Below are positions 49,985 to 60,600 of a stretch of DNA of 64,000 nt, in pieces. Position 1 is the first letter of the stretch. The number at the start of each line of letters is the position of its first letter. Where the stretch lies: contig NC_044022.1 of NCBI RefSeq assembly GCF_900496995.4, positions 16,444,938-16,508,937 on the forward strand, in the 5' to 3' direction. A program made the translations under genes and the position numbers. Below the pieces are notes generated by a model, which worked only from the letters and a program-made list of their open reading frames with translations, was not told the origin of the DNA and searched no databases. The stretch is from Aquila chrysaetos chrysaetos. Its lineage: Eukaryota; Chordata; Aves; Accipitriformes; Accipitridae.

Positions 49985-50770
49985 GTAGCATCCTAGGAAC
50001 TGTAATAATGCATTATGTTCTCCTTTAGGTACTGACTTATGCTTTTGGTACAAATGAAAAAAAAAAAAAGCTCAAGTGGAAAAGCTTGGTAAGTGGCAAA
50101 AGACAGTGTGTTCTGGGACTTCAGGTGTAACTAACATGTTGAATTACATGGGCTGAACAGCCAGGTTTTTGTGTAGGTACCTGATTTCTAACACTGTTTC
50201 TTGTGGTTTGAGTTTTTTGGATGGCTTGAAACAGTCAATTTCCCTTCTGGTTGCAAAGGAGTGATGATGATTTCTTGTTTTGGTGGCTATAGGTAAGAAG
50301 AGACAGCACTATGGTGTCTGTCTGAAGTTGAAGTAACTTCATAAACATGCTGCATTTTTGTCTTGTCAAAAAATGCTTGATAGTTTTATACTGAGCAGCG
50401 ATATTTGGGTTATATCTTTAAGTTTGGGTTTTAAAGAGTTTTCTGAGCATTTCAGCCAGTTTACCTACTATACAATTAAAATTCCTGGCTTCTGTTCTAT
50501 AGAATGCAGGGTCTAAAGTAAAACAAGCAAAATATTCTGGAAGAAGTATAAATCCTTTATGGTAGGGATATATAAAAACTTAGAGGAATTCTGAAGCTGC
50601 TGATCATATAAGGTGAAGTTCATGGAGTCTGTTTTCCCTCTTAGTTGTATGGCAGCTTTTGTGAAATGGAGAGTGTATTAGTGTAGTTTATCACTAGGCA
50701 CTAACTGGTGGATGCAAAAAGCTTGAATGTTAAAATGAGCAGTTGTGGATGAAGAAGTACTGCAGCTGTT

Positions 50771-50908
50771 GCACTGTATGGTATCTGCACCCAGCAGCAT
50801 TCTTCTGATGGGATGTTCAAAAAACAGTGCTACAGTAGTTCAGCGTTTGGCATCGTTGGTTTTCATTCTGCTGTGTCTGTTAAACCTGGTATTTTTGCTG
50901 ATACAGTC
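50771..50908 (+). ncRNA. H/ACA snoRNA candidate 6 (paralogue of candidate 3)
   Basis: 5' hairpin GCACTGT/ACAGTGC, H box ACAGTA, 3' hairpin TCAGC/GCTGA, ACA at 50903-50905. The loops TATGGTATCTGCACCCAGCA and GGCATCGTTGGTTTTCAT are shared with 47450-47587, so the two are copies of one guide gene in different introns of the same host. Confidence 0.8.
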
Positions 50909-51557
50909 TTTGTCCTCTTCAGGGATTTGAATGTACTTACTTTCTATTTTCATGTTCTAGTGTGAGCACTGGATAGTGGCCTCTGGAACTTGGCAAGTGC
51001 ATTCAGTTTCTTCTTTTTAACAGGTGCTTTAAGGTACAGAACAAAGTGAACTTTGCTGTGTTAAAAGGATGAGCTGTGGAAGATGGTAACAACCTGTTTG
51101 ATAGGTAAGCACTGAGTTACTAGTCAGTTCAGATGGTTTCATGCTACTTTACAGTTTGTGTGTTAACTGGGTATGACTCTATCTAGATCATTGAAACCTC
51201 AGTAAACTGTTCTAGAAAAGTGTAGAAATGGTTGTGCAGTAGCAGAGATGACCGGGCAGTGATCACCCCAGATTTTGGCAGTATCTGAGCAGGTTGCTTA
51301 TCTGTGAGTCATTCTTGTGTGTGTATATATACTTTAAATGGATGTCACAGTTCTGCAACAATTTGTAGAACTAGTTTCTGACTTAGGCTGCTACTGGTTG
51401 TGAGGAATCCTTCTGTGCTTGGAGCTTTTAACAGATTTTAGGCTTGTTGGTTAGGCTTGGATTACAGACTGGCATGATTGATTGGTGTGTAACAAGAAAG
51501 GATGGGAAACTCCAATATTGATTTAAGTTGGTGGTAAGAGCAGTGAGAGGGGAGTAC

Positions 51558-51680
51558 CTGGTCATTACCAAGGCTGCTAGAATGTTGCTGTTTCTGGCAA
51601 GTGTGGACATGACCGTAAAGCAAGTCCATCAGACTCTTGAATTGCCATATGATGTGGTGCTAAGTCTGCTGGGAATAAAG
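51558..51680 (+). ncRNA. H/ACA snoRNA, SNORA32-like
   Basis: 5' hairpin GGTCAT/ATGACC, H box AAAGCA, 3' hairpin CAGACT/AGTCTG with outer TCC/GGA, tail with ATA in place of ACA. The start GGTCATTACCAAGGC and the block AAGCAAGTCCATCAGACTCT resemble what I remember of human SNORA32, which lives in the same host gene. Confidence 0.7.
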
Positions 51681-52033
51681 GAATAAAGTGTAGGTATATG
51701 GCTGTATCCTTGGGCACCTCCAACACTTAAGCTACAGAGGAACAAAAGTTCTAGTTGGAACCTTTGTAACTTGGACTCCAGAAGCTGCTGTTAGGAGGAT
51801 GGTTGTTGTGCACACTGAAACAAAAAGGGGAGACAAAAGGCTGCTCCATGCAATATACATCCAACTTCTATGTTAACTCTTCACTTAGACTAACCAAACC
51901 TGCCTGTTTAACCTACAGCGTCTGCTACCAAGTCCCTGCGTGTCAGGGGGCTGAGAAACACCACCCCAGTGCCACCAAAGTGAGTCTGAAGGTAAGAGTG
52001 CTTAGCAAAATTGCTGGTACTAAAAAGAAATTC

Positions 52034-52165
52034 AAGGTCACTTCAAAGAGGGTTTGCATGGCGGAAAACCCAGCAGCTCTTAACGCGGTGACCGCATATT
52101 GAAATCCTCTGCAGGATGCCGTGGACACTTGGTGTGTGCTATGGTCTATTTGTGAGGAGATATAC
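52034..52165 (+). ncRNA. H/ACA snoRNA candidate 8 (SNORA25 by position)
   Basis: 5' hairpin GGTCAC/GTGACC with upper GGGTTT/AAACCC and AGAG/CTCT. The hinge GCATATTGA is a poor match to the H box. 3' hairpin TCCTC/GAGGA with upper CCGTGG/CTATGG and ACAC/GTGT, tail ATATAC. It starts only 42 bases after the donor of the exon ending at 51991. As the last snoRNA of the host it sits where human SNORA25 does. The sequence alone does not prove the name. Confidence 0.6.
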
Positions 52166-52339
52166 CTTATGGAGTGAGGCCTCTTGGAGTGAAAAAGGAT
52201 ATCTACTGCCCTCATGTTTTTTTGAGATGCTCATGTAGGGAAGAGGCTGCTCAGTTTCACTCTGAAATGAGTTGACTTGCAGCATGTGAAGGTGGAGAAC
52301 AGGTTGATACAGTTGTGGCATGAGCAGTCTTGTAACTTA

Positions 52340-52803
52340 ATTGCAGCTTGTACGTCCAGAGAAGGGCAAGGAAGCTGGTGAAGGGTCTGGAGCACAAGTC
52401 TTATGAAGAGTGACTGACGGAACTGGGGTTGTTTAGCCTGGAGAAAAGGAGGCTGAGGGGAGACCTTATCGCTCTCTACAACTACCTGAAAGGAGGTTGT
52501 AGTGAGGTGGGGGTTGGTCTCTTCTCCCAAGGAACAAGTGATAGGGCAAGAGGAAATGGCCTCAAGCTGTGCCAGAGGAGGGTTTAGATTGGTATTATGA
52601 AAAATTTCTTCACTGAAAGCCTTGTCAAGCATTGGAACAGGCTGCCCAGGGAAGTGGTGTAGTCACCATCCCTGGAGGTATTGAACAGACATGTAGATGT
52701 GGTGCTTAGGGACATGGTTTAGTGGTGGACTTGGCAGTGTTAGGCTAGTGGTTGGACTTGATGACCTTAAAGGTCCTTTCCAACCTAAATGATTCTGTGA
52801 TTC
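52340..52803 (+). mobile_element. CR1 LINE 3'-end fragment (last TAF1D intron)
   Basis: Plus-strand CR1 3' sequence: GGGTTGTTTAGCCTGGAGAA, AGGAGGCTGAGGGGAGACCT, GAACAGGCTGCCCAGGGAAG, GGTTGGACTTGATGACCTTA, ending CCTAAATGATTCTGTGATTC. It covers the ORF2 C-terminus and tail, and is 5'-truncated. Confidence 0.92.
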
Positions 52804-53572
52804 CTTTTCCCTTGGCAATGATACATTCCTAGAGCTGTGTGGAAGTCTTAGAGTGGATAATTCTGGAAAAACTAGGTGAGGGAGAAGTGCAGGGTGGGAA
52901 TGCTATGGGCACTCTTGAGTAGTTACAGGAAACAGAAAATTATATTTGGGGAGCTGGCAGTGGAAGTCATGCTTTTGCCCCATAACATTTCAGTAAAAGG
53001 GGGATATGCACGTTCCCTGTGTTACTGTGTTTATACCAGCACCATGTCCTGAAACTAAATTGCTTCAGACTGGGGGAACCATGTTATGCCAAGTGTGAGG
53101 AAGACAACAGCTTTCAAATGGCTTTTCTGTTGAGTAAAAGTGCTAATAGATGCTTTTCCTGTCTCAGGTCCTGGTGATGTTGCTGCAAGGAACTGCACAG
53201 CTCTTCCAAGAAAGAACCTTATGTATCTTGAGTGTTTACTGCAGTAAACTTAGAATTAAACATTCATTCTAACTTCCCTTGCTGCTTTGTAAATTGCAGT
53301 AGTGCGTGTTGTTTGGAAACCAGTTCAGAAGCACAGGGAGCCTTTGCCCTTACCCATTCACTTGTGACTCGCCTGTTTTGCCCTCGTGGGAGATGTGGCA
53401 AAGCTGCCTGCTTTGTGTTGCAGAAGAGCTAACTCACTAAGCTGAGTGTACCAAGTTGTGATTTGACTGGAAAAGGCTTCACCAGCTGTTTTCCCTCACT
53501 TCCTGTCACTGAACTCAACTGTACTAAAGCTCTGGAGAGGTAGTTGTTCTATACAGAATGTCACAGTATTTA

Positions 53573-53578
53573 AATAAA
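53573..53578 (+). terminator. TAF1D: Distal TAF1D host-transcript poly(A) signal
   Basis: AATAAA about 400 bases into the last non-coding exon (from 53168), the most plausible 3' end of the long snoRNA-host transcript. Confidence 0.6.
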
Positions 53579-53599
53579 ACTGATCTCTCAAAGCTGCAG

Positions 53600-54276
53600 C
53601 CTGGGATTATTTCCTGTTGCTATACTGTAAGCAAGCAAAGGTGGTGTGTTCAGATCATGGCTGATGATCAGCTGTGGCTTGCTCTTCCCTTCTGATCATA
53701 AGAAGAGTCATGGGTAAGAGCCTGAGCAGCCCTTGCAGAACCACCAGGGTGAAGATGATACACATTATACCTCTCATCTTGGCATTGCAAAAAGCTTCCA
53801 CCTCACTCCATGGAATGACAAGCTGGTTTTGGCTTGTGCTCTTTACTTGGCAGGGGGTAACAAATTGCTTTAGCTACTGCAGTACATGTAACTGAAGACT
53901 TTTTCCTAAGACCTCTCTGCTGCATTTTAAACAGAACCAACTTCAATGAAATAGCCCTGCTCTTCTACCTGCTGGTGACCACATTCAACTTTTGCTAGAA
54001 CATTGAGCTTTAAATTTGATGGTGTAATTACTTAGCTCTGAATTGGAGCTCAGGAAACTTGGATAGAAAAACTACATTTGGAAGTAGTAACAATGTAAGG
54101 TTGTTTTCCTCCTGCCTTCAGGTGCTTTAAGATGTACCTCTTGAGACTGCAGGAACCCACACTTCCTGATCTGAAATCATACAGTGCCAAGAACAGATAA
54201 AAATTTCAGCGTTACAGAAGAAATTAGTGTCTTGAATCCTCAGGATGCAAATCTTAAAAAAAAAAAAAACCAAACC
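53600..54276. other. Short gap between convergent TAF1D and CEP295 3' ends
   Basis: About 680 bases without a recognisable feature separate the two convergent poly(A) signals. Confidence 0.5.
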
Positions 54277-54282
54277 TTTATT
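54277..54282 (-). terminator. CEP295: CEP295 poly(A) signal
   Basis: AATAAA on the minus strand, about 325 bases after the CEP295 stop codon. Confidence 0.55.
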
Positions 54283-54605
54283 TGAAAATGGTTTATACAC
54301 ATACTTTACAAAAGTTAGTATGATCTCCCTTTAAAATGCTAACGCACATGAAGAAAGGCTTTTCACAATGTCAGTTTACTTAATCTGAGGCAAACCACGT
54401 TTAAAGCAGTAGTTAATCTGCTTCTGTAGTGATCTCAGTAAAACATGAGGGTACTACACAGATTTTGTTTACTTATGGTTTTCCTGCAGCTTAAAGGTGA
54501 GGATTCCTAATGGCTCTGCAATTAACTTAATGAAGTCTGCATTATTCAGTGGTCTCTTGGATTGTACCAATATAGTAGTGTTCCTTCTTCATCAGTCTTC
54601 TGCAG

Positions 54606-57600
54606 TCAAAGTGCTTTCCAAGTCTTCTTGGCACGTAGTTTTTCTAGCATTTTCTGCAAAAATGATGAGACTACAGTAGTGTAGCTTAAGTGACTACACT
54701 AAAACCCATGCAGTGAGGTGGGCACAACGCAGGTACTACTCCTGTGTAAGCTGAGCATCAGTAATGGACAGTGCAAGCCTGGACAATGGGGCAGTGAATT
54801 CAGCTCCTGACACTGCTTCACACAGCCCACAGATTTCAGGGGGAAGGTTTGCTTATTTCTCTCATTTTCTGTTAATTATGGAATCTGTAAAACAATCTAA
54901 AAAGATCAGCAATTTATTCTACCACAAGGTGTGTTCAGCTAGGTAGAATCTTAAGCTATGTAGCATAGCCAAAACAGCCAAAAAAACCCAACCCCCATAA
55001 CGCCTTATAATGGAAGTTCAGTCAAGTTTGGACTAAGAAAAAACCCTGCCATTCTTCTGCCAGGTAGACTTTCTAGCAGCTGGGGTCCCAAACAGCCTTT
55101 TTGCTCAACCTCAAGTCACCAGAAAAATTCAGCCTGAGGTAGACACACATTTTAGAGAACACCTCAGCTCAGCCATAATGTTAACGAGGAAATTCTTAAG
55201 TGGGATATACCAACAGCATTACTTAAAATACAGACCAGTTTGATGGTCTCCATTTCAGTTGCACTCACACCGCAGAACTACATCTCAATTAGTCTGATTA
55301 GCAGCTCAGTGAAATCATGAGAACTGACAAGGAAGTACAACACTGTAGCAGACTATTACCTTTTGAAACTCTTTAGCCTTTTCTCTGTTTTTAGCATAAG
55401 TTTCTTGCCTTGTTTTTTCTTCCTTTCTGATTTTTACTTCTGCAAGTTGATTATAAAGTCTGTCAAAACAGTAGGAAAAAAATTGTGTCTCATCAGGAAG
55501 AAAGTGGCAAAGCTGGAACAAGTTAACAAGCTTAAGGGTTTGTACCATCTCAATTGCTAGAAATTACAAAAGGAAATTTTGACTCAGTTCTCCAGTAATC
55601 TAGAATCACTTCAAATTCCTCTTCAGCTGCATCTAATAAACACCCCACCCCATTCAGGAGTTGTACCTGCTGCATGTTACTGTTAGTAAGTGCCCAAGTG
55701 CAATTGTGATCTTTGCTTCAAATTTGATCTAGTTTCATGCACTGACTGGCACAGCTGCCGCCTTAGCATGATGAAGTGAGCAGGCTGCCAGGCGTGTTTC
55801 TTACTGCCGGCTGTGCAGAGGGATTTCCCAACAGGCACCTGTATCAAACACACTTGGCTTCTCTCTCCCAACTCTTTTGTGTTAAGCAACATTGGGTCCA
55901 ACTGGAAGATCACTAACTGCTCTGACTGACCAGAAGCTTTCACAAGGCACAGATGAACTACTTCTGGTTTTTCAATCCAAACTTCTCCCACTTGTGTTGA
56001 TGCAATACCTTGAAGTCCGCTGGTGCATTTCAACTTCTCCTGACTTCCTGTCCTCTGGAGAAGACACTTTCACCTCTCCTACTTTCTTCAACTGATTGGC
56101 AACTGCACCTTTTTTTCCTAAATAAATAAATAAATAAATAAATAAAATTAAAAAGTCAAACATATCTTAAATTTAAATATTTAGTCCAGCTAACTCAAAA
56201 GCATGAGAGATTTTCAAAGATCTTCAAATGACCTTACAAAAAAGGAGTAAGCTAGCAGAATGGACACAACAGAGATGACATCTTGTGTTAAAAATAACTC
56301 TTCATAGTCTCACTCATTAGGCTGCTGCCTATACTTTAAGCCAGCCATGCTTATTAACAGACATTAGAGATGCATCAGTTCTCTTAATGTGGTTGTTCTT
56401 TGATAAAAAACTATTATCTGCAGAGACACCTTATGACTACAAATGTGTGGGCAGATTGTGAAAATAGGAAGAGGACCAACCCATAAAGGCCTTTACAACA
56501 CTGAAGAGGTAGCCAGACAGTGGGGGAAAAAAAAAAAAAAAAAAAAAGCTCCCCACATCCCTGAGAAAACAAATTAAAGAATATCCCAGTCTGCAATAGC
56601 AAAGATGCAACAAATGTGAAATCTATTCTTTGATACAAAACAGCAACTAAAAAGATACCTAATGCTATGTCTCGGCCCCAGACAAACCTACCAGAGATAA
56701 GAAAAGACTCCTTTTGCCTGCTTAACTTCTCAGACTTTCCTCTTTGAAACTGTCTGGTTTCTGGCTTTTCATTTTCTCTCTCTTTATTTTTCATTTCTTC
56801 TACTCTTTTCAGAGATTTCTGGATGAAGTTCTTCTTTCTTTTTAAAAAAGATTCTTGCAAACTTCCAGGTGTAGCTGCAAACTCGAGCAGCATCACTGTG
56901 GAAGAAAATGAAAAGTCTGAACATTTCTCACTTCTAGCAATGAGCAATATCACCTCTAAGAAGTCATGCATTTCAATGTATTTCTCCTAAAATGCTGAGT
57001 TTGACTACTTTTGTAAATCACACTAAGAGAATGACATTGTGAATGATGACTAATTTTGCCAAACAAGCAGCAATTCAGACCTATGGAATCTAATAACTGT
57101 AAGCAGGCCTGCCAAGACAAATACTGTGATAAATACTCCATCGAAAGTATCTTGATGCTTCAAAACATATCAAAGACCTGAGAAGTCCCCAACACAGTCA
57201 AGTTTTCAGTGTGGGTCTTTCATGTTACTGCTGTTCATCTTGGACAAAAAACATGTCAATATTTTACCGACGTTCCACACTATCATCAGAATGGAAAAAA
57301 AAGACATTCTTTGGCTACAGAGCTTAGGGAATAACAAGAAATAAAAAAACACAAGTGAAGCTGCATAAACTATATGACAACAAACCACAAAACACAACAG
57401 ATTTTTTCAAAACAAAGTAGTTACTTCACAGTGTTGTAACACAGTGTATTGTAGATACTATGAACTTCCATAACAGATAGCCTGGCATAGGAAGAGGCAA
57501 GTCAATACCTCCTTGTCAATAAGACACATATTAAACCTGGGTCAAATGTACTACAGACCAAGCCTGAACAGCAAGGTGCACTTGCCTACATAAAAGAAGC

Positions 57601-60600
57601 TCTATATTTTCCAGAGGAGAGGTATATTTTATTAATGATTTTAATACTACAAATAAAGACCTTCTCTATCTCAGCGTCAGTATATTGAAGTTACACATAA
57701 TTACCTGCAGTCTGATGTGATGGAAAGTGACTGTCATTGGCACTCCGGGCTTTGGAAGAGCTGTCAGGCCTTACAAACACTGAATAATCTGCATCTGGAG
57801 ATAGCGGTAAAAATTCTCTCTCCTGTTTCAAAAGGGAGCAGTGATTGGAAATGCTTAAAATATACCACAAATTTGAGTGAAGTGGTATTACTGTACCACT
57901 AGCACAGACCCGATACAAATAAAAAACATACTCTTTTGCCTTTATAGCAGATGCAAGAAGAACATCAGAAATGGATCTTGGTAGTAAAAGTATTAAAAAG
58001 CTACTTTCTAAAAACATTTTAAAACTTTCAAAAAATCCATTAAAGACACTTTGCCCACCAGATTTCAATTGCTTGTTCTTAATACAGGGCTGTGTAATTT
58101 CATCTCGACAGATGTGTTTTTTCTTTCCTCCTGCTCTCTCTGGTTCTCCCCCATCACTCTTACTGCTCTGTCTCCTTCCCCCATTCTCAGCTGGAAGGAA
58201 ACACCCACTGCAGAAGTACAGCCTCCAGCTGCCAACCTCCACCTTACCCACATTTCAATTACTTTATGAAGACCCATCCTTAGGCACTTTTACGATCTTT
58301 TCTAGATGCCTCCTGCAATTGAAACATGATTTCATCTAATCTGTTCATCTAACAAACACACGTTACTTGGTTCTATGTTACTGCTTCAGCACCCAAACTA
58401 TTCTCTCATTACAAACCAGCCCTTCTACAATTTACAACCTTTGCTTTATATAAGCAAAGAACAAAAAGCATACCACAGGCCAATTAAGCACGGCAGTATG
58501 ATTGAGCTGATCGTATTTTCCCCCTAAACCTCAAACTGTTGTGTGGGCCTAGTGTAGCTCCATCCACTAGGTAGGGGATTTTTCCTTTTTTTCCTGTTTA
58601 GTTTGTAGTTTTTGTTTTATCCCACCCTCTCCTCTCATTCAAGTCTTCAACTAATGGGATACAATTTAGTCTTGCAAACACCAGCAAGATGGTTCTGTTT
58701 CTCAGCAAAAGTCTTCCCAAACTCTCACTACACTGATACGACAAGGTAGTGATTTTAAGGAATGGTCCAAATTTAAGATCTATTAGATCTGTTCAGAAAA
58801 CAACATCAAACCAAGATGATTCAAGCAACTACTAAGCTTGGATAACCCTAACATTCTCTTGTTTTGCAACAGTGGACTAACTGCTACAGTGGGGCCTCTC
58901 CTTATTATAATTAAGTTAAAATCAGAATTACATTAGATAATAAAGACTCACCTCAGTAGAAACATTAAATTCACGCTGATCCACACATGCTAGGTTTTTG
59001 ATTTTATCCTCCTTAATTTTCTCTTGGTTAGTATGTTCAACGTCTGATTCTGCAATACTGATGTCATTTGAGCTTACCAGAGTGAGTTCAGGTTCTTCCA
59101 TAATACCACGCCCTGACTCAGTCTCCTAGAAAATAAGTTAAGAGATATCAGTGTAAAAAATAAAAAAAATAATTAAAAAAAAAAAAAAAAATCACTATTT
59201 CCAGCAATAGCAACAGCTGTTATCTTATCAGAAAGAGGAGGCTCATTCAACATGTAGAAGAAAGAAAATCTGCCCCCAAGCAATAAATGAAATACAGAAA
59301 GAGCACTTTGCCTGAGGTTTTGATGTATGCAAACCCTGGAACCTAAGTTCAATGCAAAGTATTTTATATACCAGTGTTAAAAAAAACCAAAACAAACAAA
59401 TAACCCAAAGCATTGAAACAACAACAAAAACTCCAGCTCTCCTCCACTCACCTCAAGTTTAAATCACTTAGTTCTAGGGCAAACTTTTTTTTTTTTATTG
59501 AAAGCTACATCAAGGGTATTTCCTTAAGTTTGCTTATGCTTTGGTTAAATTATTTACCTCCTTCAGGCTTCTAAATGGGGATAGGGGCTGTTCAGTTAAG
59601 TAACAGTGCCATGTAGTACAGCTGCATACATTATACCAACTAATGCTAAGAGAGGGAGATGCAAGAGAGATGCTATAGCTCCTCCAACAATCATGGGAAA
59701 TCTACCTCATTTTAGCTACTGCAAATTATTGCAGTGCTATGATCTGAAAGAAGTAGTAGGGCAGAAGTCCAGCAAACATGCAAGTCAAACTAGAATTGTA
59801 AAATCCACATTTGCCAAGCTTTCAGATATTAAAGGTCTAAAATAACTTGGTGCAACAACCAAAAAAACCCAACGAGAAAGCCTGCACAAATTATCGCTTT
59901 TGGAAATCTGTTTTACTCACCCAGACTGGAATACCACATGAGCTTCTGGGCACAGAATTAGAATGTTTTTCATGTCTTTCCAGGAAGGAACCGTTCTGCT
60001 GTACAACAGCCTGTAAATGGATGTCTGAGTCTTCCAAGCTGGTTTGTCTGGGAACCATTGAAGATTTTTGTACTTCTGGAAAGCCTCGATCTGGCTCCTT
60101 TATACTTGTATTGCACTGCGAATCCAAGTCCACAGCTTTATTTGCTTCATGTACATGAACTGATTTTTCAGGAAGCTTCACATACTTCTTATCAAATGCC
60201 TCCACAGGTAACTTTTCAGAAGACACAGTCTCTTTTAGTAAGTTCTGAGGGCAAGTTTCATCTACTGTAACTGGTGTCTTATTTAGCTGATAAAATGATT
60301 TTTGCTCTTCCAGTGGATTCAGACCTTCATTTCGCAGATCTTCCACTGAACACTGGAGATTAATACATTCCATATTTCTTGCCAGTTCTTCGTATTCTCT
60401 GGCAGATGAAATACAGTTATCACCCCATTTTTTAATTCCAGGGGTTTGTTCAAAAGATCTCTGTAACATAGTGTTAAGGTCCACTGGCTGATCAGCGCTC
60501 TGACAGGGATCGCTCAGAGTAGATTCTAATTGCAGTGGGTGAAAAGATTCTTCAGATCCTGTTTCAAAGTTACCAAGAGTCAAAATTCTAGCTAACGCAA

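Larger units (their letters stand above)
44047..53600 (+). ncRNA. TAF1D: Non-coding 3' exons of the TAF1D snoRNA-host transcript
   Basis: After the TAF1D stop a chain of small exons without conserved coding sequence can be defined by acceptor and donor pairs: 43933-44220 (contains the stop), 45885-45934, 47216-47357, 47707-47754, 48609-48644, 49201-49274 (donor uncertain), 50029-50088, 51024-51104, 51919-51991, and a last exon from 53168. From 45935 on, almost every intron between them holds one snoRNA candidate. The human TAF1D gene is likewise host to SNORA1, 8, 18, 25, 32, 40 and SNORD5, 6. The exons are the discarded part, and the introns carry the product. Confidence 0.75.

Noticed and set aside
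50271-50320. GTGATGATGA string as a box C
   Set aside because: The CTGA found downstream has no pairing with the sequence before the C box.
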